From contig NC_019678.1 of assembly GCF_000316665.1 (NCBI RefSeq), forward strand, positions 3,534,001 to 3,598,000: a stretch of DNA of 64,000 nt. Reading direction: 5' to 3'. Below are positions 26,839 through 34,509 of this stretch, piece after piece (the stretch's first letter is position 1; every line of letters starts with the position of its first letter). The notes beneath the pieces are model-generated. The model did not search any database. It saw nothing but the letters and a program-made list of their open reading frames with translations, and was not told the DNA's origin. Position numbers and translations under genes: made by a program. Origin of the DNA: Rivularia sp. PCC 7116. Its GTDB lineage: Bacteria > Cyanobacteriota > Cyanobacteriia > Cyanobacteriales > Nostocaceae.

Positions 26839-27237
26839 TTATTTGTGCCACTTCCATGCACACCAAACAATTACTGACAGAGACACAATTTCTATCGTTG
26901 CAAAGAACATATCATCCAGATCCCCTACGCCATTTTGTATAATAATCGCAATTGTTATTGCACCTGCAATGATGTTTGCCCAGCGATTTATTTTATACTT
27001 TAAAACCCGAGACAGAAGAACCATAGAAATCGGAATTTCCGCCATGATTCCGCCTATCAGCATAAGTCCTTCAGTTATTTGAACGCCGTTTACGATTCCT
27101 GTCATGATTTCCTCTAGAAACCCAGGTCTACCAAACTCATGAAGGTCTCGGAAAATCATATTAAACAGTACAAATATCCATAATGTGGAAAGCAAAGCTT
27201 TGATATCCATTCCGATGGTTTTGTGGTTGGAAATCAT
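26839..27237 (-). CDS. DUF6326 family membrane protein
   Basis: 132 aa starting at the ATG at 27237, which has a perfect SD AGGAG 8 bases upstream; an upstream Met at 27270 has none. It has four predicted helices: ALLSTLWIFVLFNMIFRDL, GLMLIGGIMAEIPISMVLL, WANIIAGAITIAIIIQNGV and DMFFATIEIVSLSVIVWCAW. Matches the DUF6326 family of small four-helix membrane proteins of unknown function. The MerR regulator gene ends 62 bases upstream of it on the same strand, so they are probably co-transcribed and the regulator may control it. Confidence 0.8.
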   Translation of the reverse strand: MISNHKTIGMDIKALLSTLWIFVLFNMIFRDLHEFGRPGFLEEIMTGIVNGVQITEGLMLIGGIMAEIPISMVLLSRVLKYKINRWANIIAGAITIAIIIQNGVGDLDDMFFATIEIVSLSVIVWCAWKWHK

Positions 27238-27298
27238 GGTGATACTCCTGTTTTTGAAAGATATTGACATTTATATCTACCTCTTGCTGACAAGAGTG

Positions 27299-28153
27299 CT
27301 AGTTTATTGATAGCAAGTTCAGATCGGCTGTCCGCTTGCGGATGGGGAATTGAATTTCCGTTACAAAGTCTGAATCCCCTGGTTGTTTGGGCAATTCCAG
27401 AAAAACTAACCTTACAGGACCGGCAAAAGCATAGTGATTGGCTTCAACCCATTCACCAATCGCGTTGTGCCCCAGAAGTCTGGCACAGCAGCCTGTTGGA
27501 GGAATCAATGTTGCCATTGTTGCCGAGGGCAGCGATCGCGTATCCAAGGTCAAACCGTCGTAGGTAGTGAGGGGAGCATGATTCGTTTTATGGAGTAACC
27601 GTCCCAGTTCGAGATCGGTGCGATCGCTCGTTACTCCATCCCCATGCACGACAATTGTCATCGCTCCATAGATGCTATTATTTTTCTCAGGAAGAGTATT
27701 TATCACAGACCCGAACAAATTTTCTCCCGAATCATTTGTTGGTAAGACTTTACGTATTCCAATAAGCTTTTGTTGAGGAACTTGTTTGACTATTACATCC
27801 TTTACTAAGCTATCCCGATCTTGAATTTGCTTGAGGCGGGACTCAATGGTACGGATGCGTTGTAGTTCTTCGAGTACCTGTTGTTCTAACTCTGCTTTTT
27901 TTAAGGACAACATCCCCTGAATTTCTGCGGGGGAAATATCATCTCGGACAAACCTTTGAATTTGATTTAATGATAACCCCAAATCTTTAAGTGCAAGAAT
28001 GCGATTGAGTTCTGGTAGTTGACTAGCGCTATAGTAGCGATGCCCAGTTTCAGAATCTAGTTTGACGGGTTGAAACAAACCGATTTCATCGTAGTAACGC
28101 AACAGTCGCTTTGAAACCTGGGCGATGCGAGCGTATTCTCCAATGCTGTACAT
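27299..28153 (-). CDS. MerR-family transcriptional regulator with GyrI-like effector domain
   Basis: 284 aa. The N-terminal winged HTH (YSIGEYARIAQVSKRLLRYYDEIGLFQPVK...GHRYYSASQLPELNRILALKDLGLSLNQIQ) is classic MerR. A coiled-coil helix of about 30 residues follows (SLKKAELEQQVLEELQRIRTIES), then a GyrI-like small-molecule binding domain (VIVKQVPQQKLIGIRKVLP). This is the BltR/BmrR layout, in which lipophilic cations or drugs are sensed. It would bind a spacer of about 19 bases in its own promoter. The DUF6326 gene is downstream. Confidence 0.88.
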   Translation of the reverse strand: MYSIGEYARIAQVSKRLLRYYDEIGLFQPVKLDSETGHRYYSASQLPELNRILALKDLGLSLNQIQRFVRDDISPAEIQGMLSLKKAELEQQVLEELQRIRTIESRLKQIQDRDSLVKDVIVKQVPQQKLIGIRKVLPTNDSGENLFGSVINTLPEKNNSIYGAMTIVVHGDGVTSDRTDLELGRLLHKTNHAPLTTYDGLTLDTRSLPSATMATLIPPTGCCARLLGHNAIGEWVEANHYAFAGPVRLVFLELPKQPGDSDFVTEIQFPIRKRTADLNLLSIN

Positions 28154-28643
28154 GATGTTTTCGTTTATTTTATTTTCTATATTTCTAAAGATAGGGGGTG
28201 ACGTAGCGTGAAGAGCTAGGGGGATGAAAAAAAACTTAACAATACTGCTAACGGTTGAGGTCAGCGGCAGGTAAAAACCCTGTGGGAAGGCAAAAGCGAT
28301 GGTCGTTCGTGTAACGTCTCGGAGAGAGTTCCTTCTGACTTGAAAGAGCAGGGGGAGAATATTCTTTCATATATGGTGGTGTTAGCAAAGCGTGCCCGTA
28401 GGGCATAAATTGTTTTTCATCGGGACTGACTTCTAAGTCGGCAATCGGCAGTCGGCAGTGGGAAAGAATAATAAGACTTAGGTAATTGCTGGTGACAATT
28501 ATTTTTTTATGGGGACTGCCTTCTTCAAGACTTCTGCACAGCAGAGGTTATAGGTTTTTCTATACATGAACGGACATAAGCCGCTTGTCCCAAGAATAGT
28601 CAAACAGCTATAATGCGAATATTACTCATGTTTTCTCAAAAGG
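28154..28643. other. Divergent intergenic region
   Basis: 490 bases between a MerR gene (minus) and a TetR gene (plus). It contains the promoter at 28585-28614, a GTTAGCAAAGCGTGCCCGTAGGGC palindromic repeat at 28380-28406, a GGCAGTCGGCAGTGGG heptamer tract (28448-28464), and short G-rich sequence. No gene seen. Confidence 0.6.
28585..28614 (+). promoter_or_regulatory. Sigma70-type promoter for the TetR gene
   Basis: A -35 element TTGTCC (28585-28590), an 18-base spacer and a perfect -10 TATAAT (28609-28614) lie 30 bases before the ATG at 28644, with AAAGGA as the ribosome site. Close spacing allows TetR autorepression. Confidence 0.65.
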
Positions 28644-29285
28644 ATGCCAAAAACAATGGCAGAAAGTTCGTCAAAATCCAAAGCTAGAACTCGTCGCAAA
28701 CCAACACAAGCTCGTAGCGTGGAGCGGGTTAATCGAATTTTGGATGTGTCGGAAGAGATGTTTATTGAAAAGGGGTACGCGGCAGCCACAACTAAGGAAA
28801 TCGCAGCACAAGCAAAAGTTCCCATCGGTTCGTTATACCAATTTTTTCCAGATAAAGCAGCTATTTTGCAGGCTTTAGCCGAGCGATATAGTAACCTGCT
28901 TCACCAGCAGTTGCAAAGCTTTGACACCCCTGAAATGACACAGATTCCTTTAGCTGATTATGTGGATCGGATAACTGATGGAATAGAGCAATTTTTTTCC
29001 GAGCATCCGGGTTATTACGCTGTTTTTATGGAAGTGCAAGCGACGATGCCAGAACTGGATGCTGCTGCTGATGCTGAGATGATTCAGACATTCGCAAAAC
29101 TTTTACCGAAACGGAATGCATCATTAAAGGTGGAAGATTATGAGGCGATCGCTTTTGTGTTAATCAAGGCAATGGGTAATTTAATGTGGCTATCTTTGGG
29201 ACAAGCTCCTGATTTCCGTCAACGACTGGTTAAAGAATCAAAGCGGCTGACTTTGTTTTATTTACAAAGCTACTTCTCGGTTTAG
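28644..29285 (+). CDS. TetR/AcrR-family transcriptional regulator
   Basis: 213 aa. The TetR HTH domain is at about 18-65: RVNRILDVSEEMFIEKGYAAATTKEIAAQAKVPIGSLYQFFPDKAAILQAL. The helical ligand-binding domain continues with DYVDRITDGIEQFFSEHPGYYAVFMEVQ. A Lys/Arg-rich tail at the start (SKSKARTRRKPTQARS) is common. It would repress a nearby transport or stress gene, but no obvious target is divergent from it apart from the MerR gene. The palindrome GAACGGACATAAGCCGCTTGTCC at 28568-28590 overlaps the promoter and might be an operator. Confidence 0.9.
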   Translation: MPKTMAESSSKSKARTRRKPTQARSVERVNRILDVSEEMFIEKGYAAATTKEIAAQAKVPIGSLYQFFPDKAAILQALAERYSNLLHQQLQSFDTPEMTQIPLADYVDRITDGIEQFFSEHPGYYAVFMEVQATMPELDAAADAEMIQTFAKLLPKRNASLKVEDYEAIAFVLIKAMGNLMWLSLGQAPDFRQRLVKESKRLTLFYLQSYFSV

Positions 29286-29377
29286 TCCTCAGAAGCATCA
29301 TGAATTCTTTTCTCTGCTTGGGCTTCGCCGTAATAATTCGCGTTTTCAACCCTAACAAAACCTTTATGAATACTTTG

Positions 29378-29432
29378 TTCGTAGTTGTGCTTTAACACTC
29401 TACATAATTGGCGCTAAAGCGCAACTACGAAC
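29378..29432. repeat. Inverted repeat GTTCGTAGTTG...CAACTACGAAC
   Basis: 11-base arms at the end of the TetR gene, next to the 3' end of the transketolase-like gene. Arms like those at 4541-4643. It may also stop transcription from both sides. Confidence 0.75.
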
Positions 29433-29437
29433 GAATT

Positions 29438-31648
29438 TTAGTTAACCAATTTCATGGCTTTTTCTTTCAAAGCTTCGGCTGTCAAACCGTTGAAGCCCAT
29501 CAACTGACCTGCGCTTGATGTGGTTTCCCCACGTTTCCAGGACAAGGTATCTCGCTTACAATTACTACGCAGCATTATAGGCTCTAACATCGCTGGAGCG
29601 CCGCCAGTTGCGCCAATCAATGCATCTCCATCGAAAAATTGAGCAAATTTGGCATCATCGATAAAATTACCGTCTGGTTGCGAGCAGGTATCCCATGCTG
29701 TATCGTCGGGACGATATAAACGACGGGGATTAATTACGGAAACGATTTTTACGCCAATACCTGATTTTTGCAGATGTTCTGCTGCTTCAAATACTGGCTT
29801 TAACATCATATCGCCAATAACCGCAAAGACAACTTTCTTATTCCCATCAGTGTTTTGCAATACTACAGCACCATCTTTCAATCCTTGACGGGTTTGTTCT
29901 AAGGTGGTGCGTATTGGTAAAGGTGATTTACTTGCAGTAATCACAATTCCTTTATTCTTGGTAGTTAAAGCCCATTCGTAACAAGCTTGAATGCTGTTAG
30001 CATCGGTAGGGAATAATGGGAAAATATTACCGTTACGCATCATGGAAGCAAAGTAAGCTTCGATTTCCGGACGTTGATGAGTCCAGCCGTTGCGCCCTTG
30101 CTCTAATGCACCTGCGGTAAATAAGGTGACTGTGGAAGGGGTTGGACGACGTAATTCAGCCATTGCTTGAGTTACAGTTTGCCAAATTGGTAAACCATTG
30201 ATGGCAAAGGATTCATAAGAACACCACAAACTGCGTCCGCCCATCAAGCATAAACCAGCAGCTAAACCAGCACAAGCGTCTTCGCTCAAGGGTTCGTAAA
30301 CTTGTCCCTGTGGTGCTTGATTGTAAATATCATCTTGGGTGGGATGAATAATTTTTAAAGCTTGGTTGATATTACCAATACCCGATGCAGCGTTTCCGTC
30401 AGCATTGGTAACTAAGAAATTCTTGTCAGCTTGTCCAACTTTACCAACTAAAACACCCATCGCGGTAGTAGAAACTTTCGGCTCTCCACCAACTGCAAAC
30501 TCTTGTAAAGGCAACTCGCCCAATTTAGGTAATTCTAACTCAAACTCAGTCACAGCAGTCTTTCCAGCAGGACCACCACCAGCGCGATCGCAATTGTTTC
30601 TAACTAATTCCCAAGCTTCCACTGGTAGAGCGCGTTTTTTCAAAGCTTCGACCATATGAGCCGCATCTAAAGTATCCTTGGGATAAAGATTGTGGGATTT
30701 AGAACCTGTAGCGTGAACCCCAGAACCTTTGAGTTGTTTAATAATAAATACAGTTAATTTACCACTGAGTGCTGACTTAGCAGCTTTATCAACTCCTTCC
30801 AACACAGCTTTAGTAAACTGCAATCTTTTCTCAAAGGAAAATTCGGTACTATTTACATAATCTCCTGGCTGATTTTTATCGTCAAAGTCCTTAGCATCAA
30901 CTAAAACAACTTCTTCAAAACCGTTACCAACCCAGTAATTCCCCATTTCATCATTGGTTTTCAAAGAAACCATACTGTGATGCTCCTGAGAGTAACCATT
31001 CCACACCAACACGGGAAGGAAATTAGTAATTTTAGGAAAAGCAGTATTAAAATGAGCCATCGCACTCATAATATAAGGTTCACCCAAACCACCATCACCA
31101 ACGGTAAAGGGAAACAACTTATCGCGATTTAAATAAGCAGCAGCCATTGCAAAATGCTGACCTTGACCTAAAGGTCCCGCAGGTGCGAGAATACCGGGAA
31201 TCATCCCCGAAAGGTGTCCTAAAAGCCCGTGCTTTTCGCGAAAACGTTCCCGCAACTGCTGCACAGTCGTAATCTCCATGTCCTCTAGGGAACGGTCGAG
31301 AAACATGGCACTATAAAAACCGGGAGCATGGTGTCCCACTTCAGTCAAAATATTCTTGTGTCCCAACATTACCAAAGCAGCATAAGCTTCCGCTTGAGAA
31401 GCAAAACCACCGGGGTGCCCAGAAGCTTTACTTCCAGTAACCTGTAGAGTCAAATAACGTAAAGCATCGGCATAAAGTAAAGTTTGGTAAATAGCCGCAG
31501 TGTCTTGAGTATCGCTAATAGAAGTTTTACCTACAGGAATCGCGCTTTCCTTACAGTATTTATCAAAATTTGGTAGAGCTTCCCCAAAATATTGAATACC
31601 CTCGCAAAACTTGGGAGCAGATGTAGCTTTTGGTGTTGTTGCAGTCAT
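29438..31648 (-). CDS. Divergent transketolase-family enzyme
   Basis: 736 aa, longer than the usual ~665. Thiamin diphosphate family features: the first half has SGHPGGFASQAEAYAAL, GPLGQGQHFAMAAAYLNRDKLFPFTVGDGGLGE (GDG of the TPP site), and the second has EDACAGLAAGLCLMGGRSLWCSYESFAING and KIIHPTQDDIYNQA. Usual transketolase motifs GHPGLPMG and GDGCLMEG are altered (GHPGGF, GDGGLGE), so substrate specificity is probably different from plain transketolase. I note an alternative as a phosphoketolase-like enzyme of sugar phosphates. Start MTATTPKATS; monocistronic, no nearby partner. Confidence 0.8.
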   Translation of the reverse strand: MTATTPKATSAPKFCEGIQYFGEALPNFDKYCKESAIPVGKTSISDTQDTAAIYQTLLYADALRYLTLQVTGSKASGHPGGFASQAEAYAALVMLGHKNILTEVGHHAPGFYSAMFLDRSLEDMEITTVQQLRERFREKHGLLGHLSGMIPGILAPAGPLGQGQHFAMAAAYLNRDKLFPFTVGDGGLGEPYIMSAMAHFNTAFPKITNFLPVLVWNGYSQEHHSMVSLKTNDEMGNYWVGNGFEEVVLVDAKDFDDKNQPGDYVNSTEFSFEKRLQFTKAVLEGVDKAAKSALSGKLTVFIIKQLKGSGVHATGSKSHNLYPKDTLDAAHMVEALKKRALPVEAWELVRNNCDRAGGGPAGKTAVTEFELELPKLGELPLQEFAVGGEPKVSTTAMGVLVGKVGQADKNFLVTNADGNAASGIGNINQALKIIHPTQDDIYNQAPQGQVYEPLSEDACAGLAAGLCLMGGRSLWCSYESFAINGLPIWQTVTQAMAELRRPTPSTVTLFTAGALEQGRNGWTHQRPEIEAYFASMMRNGNIFPLFPTDANSIQACYEWALTTKNKGIVITASKSPLPIRTTLEQTRQGLKDGAVVLQNTDGNKKVVFAVIGDMMLKPVFEAAEHLQKSGIGVKIVSVINPRRLYRPDDTAWDTCSQPDGNFIDDAKFAQFFDGDALIGATGGAPAMLEPIMLRSNCKRDTLSWKRGETTSSAGQLMGFNGLTAEALKEKAMKLVN

Positions 31649-31875
31649 GCCGATAACCTAATATACGAATCAATTGTAAATGCTGCTTTCTATTTAACAA
31701 AAATTTTACAACTTAACGGTTATCGGCATTGATTGTAATTTCTCTATGTATAGATAAATAATGGCAATGGGGAATTGGGGATTGGGCATTGGAGAAGCAG
31801 TAGTGTCGAGATTATCAGGGAGTGATAAGAGCTAAGCTACAATCAAGTCAACCATAGGTTGAGGTTTATGGAAAA

Positions 31876-32121
31876 GTGGGGCTTTGGAAGCAACAGCAGT
31901 TGGAAGAAAGTACGCCGTTGTGCACAGGTATTGCTAAATTGACAATTCCAAAAACGGGTGAAGTTTTCGAGGTCAGTGGCGATGATTTGGATTGGTATTC
32001 TTACTGTTCTGATTCAGATAGAGGGATGGGAGCAGAATTTCATCACTACGGAGAAACTATTATTGAAAGTGAACGGGAAGATTACCAAATAAAAGCATTT
32101 TTCATCACAGTAGACAAGTAA
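31876..32121 (+). CDS. Small conserved-looking hypothetical protein
   Basis: 81 aa from a GTG start. The region CTGIAKLTIPKTGEVFEVSGDDLDWYSYCSDSDRGMGAEFHHYG suggests a compact beta domain. An ATG at 31868 in another frame encodes MEKWGFGSNSSWKKVRR before running into a stop, so a one-base shift near the start may have broken the original N terminus. I do not know the family. Followed by the HicBA pair after 42 bases. Confidence 0.5.
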   Translation: MGLWKQQQLEESTPLCTGIAKLTIPKTGEVFEVSGDDLDWYSYCSDSDRGMGAEFHHYGETIIESEREDYQIKAFFITVDK

Positions 32122-32163
32122 TAACAGAGGCGGCATAATAATTAAGTAAAAATAATCGCAATT

Positions 32164-32373
32164 ATGAAAATCTTCACCGCAATTGTCGAGCAAGATTCTG
32201 ACACAAATATTTATGTTGGCTATGTTCCTGGATTTCCAGGAGCGCATTCTCAAGGAGAAACTTTGGACGAATTACGTGAAAATCTCCGTGAAGTAATTGA
32301 AATGCTTTTAGAAGATGAAAGAGTAGTATTCAAGACGGATTTTGTTGGTACCCAACAGATTGTGGTTCAGTGA
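32164..32373 (+). CDS. hicB: HicB-family antitoxin
   Basis: 69 aa: MKIFTAIVEQDSDTNIYVGYVPGFPGAHSQGETLDELRENLREVIEMLLED is the partial RNase H fold of HicB, which binds and blocks HicA. No C-terminal DNA-binding domain is present, so autoregulation may need the toxin or a partner. The gene ends 3 bases before the HicA start, a typical TA operon. Antitoxin-first order is common in cyanobacteria. Confidence 0.9.
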   Translation: MKIFTAIVEQDSDTNIYVGYVPGFPGAHSQGETLDELRENLREVIEMLLEDERVVFKTDFVGTQQIVVQ

Positions 32374-32376
32374 ACT

Positions 32377-32601
32377 ATGAGCAACATTCCCGTTTTAAAA
32401 CCACAAGAAGTTGTACGTATTTTAGAAAAACTCGGTTTTGTAGAAGTTCGTCAAAAAGGTTCGCACAAACAGTTTCGTCATCAAGACGCTAGAGGAACAA
32501 CTGTTCCGTTTCACAAAGGACGTGATATTTCTCCAAGACTTTTAAAACAGATAGCCAATGACATTGAATTCACAATTGAAGAATTTTTAGAGTTGCGGTA
32601 A
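32377..32601 (+). CDS. hicA: HicA-family mRNA interferase toxin
   Basis: 74 aa: KPQEVVRILEKLGFVEVRQKGSHKQFRH is the double-stranded RNA binding-like fold with the catalytic His in GSHKQFRH, and TTVPFHKGRDISPRLLKQIANDIEFTIEEF completes it. HicA cleaves mRNA without ribosomes and is counteracted by HicB encoded just upstream. Catalytic His is intact, so it is probably active. Confidence 0.93.
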   Translation: MSNIPVLKPQEVVRILEKLGFVEVRQKGSHKQFRHQDARGTTVPFHKGRDISPRLLKQIANDIEFTIEEFLELR

Positions 32602-32702
32602 TTTAATACATCATTGGTAAGTGATAGCAGAATTTTCGTAATTTCTCCAAAATCCTCAGATATACACATAGATGCTTTCTTTGAGAAGTCTAAACAAGGA
32701 TT

Positions 32703-32972
32703 ATGGAAATAATTATTGCCTTAGTATTCATTGGCTTAATAGTAATGGTTCTATTGCCATCAAACAATTCCAGTAGAAGAAATAATTCTCATCATAGTTC
32801 TTCTAGCAACTGGAACAACGATCATATATATTCCGGTAACGATTACAGTTCTGATTCCGGAAGTTCTAACTATTCCGATTCGGGAAGTTACGGTTCCGAT
32901 TGCGGTAGTTACGATGGTGGAAGCAGTTATGGTGGTGGAGATTGTGGTGGTAGTGATTTTGGTGGATTTTAA
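32703..32972 (+). CDS. Small membrane protein with Ser/Gly/Asp-rich tail
   Basis: 89 aa: one N-terminal membrane helix (MEIIIALVFIGLIVMVLLP) followed by a low-complexity Ser-Asn-His-Gly-Tyr-Asp tail ending GGGDCGGSDFGGF. Low-complexity tails like this hint at a surface or flexible function. The tail has three Cys, each next to Gly or Asp. I cannot name a family. The palindrome GACTTTAGTAC...GTACTAAAGTC follows at 33061-33092. Confidence 0.6.
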   Translation: MEIIIALVFIGLIVMVLLPSNNSSRRNNSHHSSSSNWNNDHIYSGNDYSSDSGSSNYSDSGSYGSDCGSYDGGSSYGGGDCGGSDFGGF

Positions 32973-33060
32973 TTTTTACGATTAGTAGTTCACTTGATAA
33001 TTGATAACAGTTAATCCGTTTTTGTATAATGCGGAAAAGAAATTAAAAGTTCTACCTGCC

Positions 33061-33092
33061 GACTTTAGTACCAACATCTGAGTACTAAAGTC
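33061..33092. repeat. Hairpin GACTTTAGTAC...GTACTAAAGTC
   Basis: 11-base perfect arms around CAACATCTGA. Lies 89 bases after the 89-aa gene's stop; it may be a terminator or a palindromic repeat. The style matches the intein element. Confidence 0.7.
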
Positions 33093-33137
33093 CTTAGTGT
33101 AAACCTACGATAATTTACTTAGTTAACAGTATTAATT

Positions 33138-33269
33138 TTGACTTGTACAATCGTTATTATCAACGGAGCGCCAGGAGTAGGAAAATCAACAACAGCAAAA
33201 CTTCTTGCTCAATCATCTCAAAATTCGGTTTGCATTCGAGGAGATAACATTAAACATTGGATTGTCAAT
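33138..33269 (+). pseudogene. Truncated P-loop kinase (AAA_33-like), cut by a repeat
   Basis: From a TTG start: TCTIVIINGAPGVGKSTTAKLLAQSSQ is a Walker A (GAPGVGKS) nucleotide-binding start of a kinase/zeta-toxin-like family, and VCIRGDNIKHW resembles its Asp-containing substrate loop. After residue 44 the frame runs into the palindromic repeat 33270-33345 and stops within 100 bases. The remaining two thirds of the kinase are missing from the window, so it is inactive. Confidence 0.7.
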
Positions 33270-33345
33270 GTAGGTTGGGTTAAACACGATTTTCAATTAA
33301 GAGTTGTAACGACAATTTTTATTAATCGTGCCGTAACCCAACATT
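33270..33345. repeat. Palindromic repeat (copy 2 of the 562-634 element)
   Basis: GTAGGTTGGGTTAAACACGAT and ATCGTGCCGTAACCCAAC arms; same outer sequence and length as 562-634. It terminates the kinase frame. Confidence 0.8.
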
Positions 33346-33390
33346 ACTATCTTGAATTTTGAAACTGATAAGTAACAAAGGATAATAAAA

Positions 33391-33699
33391 ATGCTTGAAT
33401 TACGACCTATTTGCGAAAACTGTAAAACACTATTACCTCCTGATTCTACGGAGGCTCGGATTTGCTCGTTTGAATGCACCTTCTGTCGAGTATGTGTCGA
33501 GGGAATCCTTAAGAATGTATGTCCCAATTGCGGTGGTGGGTTTGTTCCCAGACCAATAAGACCTAAAAATAATTGGAAAGATGATAATTATTTAGGCAAG
33601 TATCCTGCTACAAATCAGCATAAGCATCGTCAGGTAGATTTGCAAGCACATAGGCAGTTTGCAGAAAACATTTTTTCCATATCTCCCGAACTGCGGTAA
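33391..33699 (+). CDS. DUF1272 domain protein
   Basis: 102 aa. The N-terminal ~60 residues form DUF1272: ELRPICENCKTLLPPDSTEARICSFECTFCRVCVE, with Cys pairs CENC, CSFEC, CTFC and CPNC that suggest a small zinc-binding fold. The remainder, GGGFVPRPIRPKNNWKDDN and a His/Gln-rich end, is variable. Function unknown. Spaced about 110 bases from the DUF4288 gene. Confidence 0.8.
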   Translation: MLELRPICENCKTLLPPDSTEARICSFECTFCRVCVEGILKNVCPNCGGGFVPRPIRPKNNWKDDNYLGKYPATNQHKHRQVDLQAHRQFAENIFSISPELR

Positions 33700-33811
33700 T
33701 TTCGAGATGATGTAAGGTAATTTTTCCCGATGCAGGACATAATTTACTCGTTACCGTTGATAAACAGCTTTGGAAACAGAGTATTGAAAAGTTTCTTGAA
33801 GGAGTTTAAAA

Positions 33812-34270
33812 ATGGCGTATATTCCTGAAGATGCAAAATGGTATATTGCAGAACTCGTAATGGAATGCCGAATCGAGCAAGAACCGCGTAATGTTGTTCA
33901 TGTTAACATCATTCTAGTTCGTGCTGATTCACCTCAATCAGCTTTTGAAAAAGCCGAACAGCTTGGTAAAGAAAGTGAAGCTTCATACTTTAATCATAAA
34001 AATCAGCAAGCTACTTGGTACTATCGAGGATTACGAGATTTAAATGTTATTCACGATGATTTAGAACACGGTGCTGAATTAATGTTTGAAGAAGAAATAG
34101 GTGTTTCTGAAGATGAAGTCCAAGATATGCTTACTGGGAAGTCTGAGCTAAATATTTTTCGCAAACGGAAACCAAGAGATTCATCAGAACCAAATTATGG
34201 CTGTAAGGAGATTTTAGAAGAAGTACAGAGAATGATAAATGCTCGGGAAGATGAAGTTAATTCACAATAA
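33812..34270 (+). CDS. DUF4288 domain protein
   Basis: 152 aa. WYIAELVMECRIE, VHVNIILVRADSPQSAFEKAEQLG and TWYYRGLRDLNVIHDDLEHGAELMFEE match the DUF4288 family, small bacterial proteins of unknown role. The start is set by GAAGGAG 8 bases upstream of ATG. A basic tail follows the acidic EEEIGVSEDEVQDML. Confidence 0.8.
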   Translation: MAYIPEDAKWYIAELVMECRIEQEPRNVVHVNIILVRADSPQSAFEKAEQLGKESEASYFNHKNQQATWYYRGLRDLNVIHDDLEHGAELMFEEEIGVSEDEVQDMLTGKSELNIFRKRKPRDSSEPNYGCKEILEEVQRMINAREDEVNSQ

Positions 34271-34509
34271 ATAAAATTTTATTCTGTATCAGATTCAAAT
34301 GCTAATAAAATCTCTTCTGATAAAGTGTTAAAATCATCCGTTACTACAAATTTGCCTTTGCCTTAGTTTACATGGTTTCCAAGTCTTCTGGGAAAACAGG
34401 TTACTTCTCCCGGTGACAAAATTACCTCTCATGTAACTATACATAATACATTCTCGGTTGTTTTATAGCGGGAAGGGAGTAGCATCAATAGCAAAATCTA
34501 TATCAGGAA

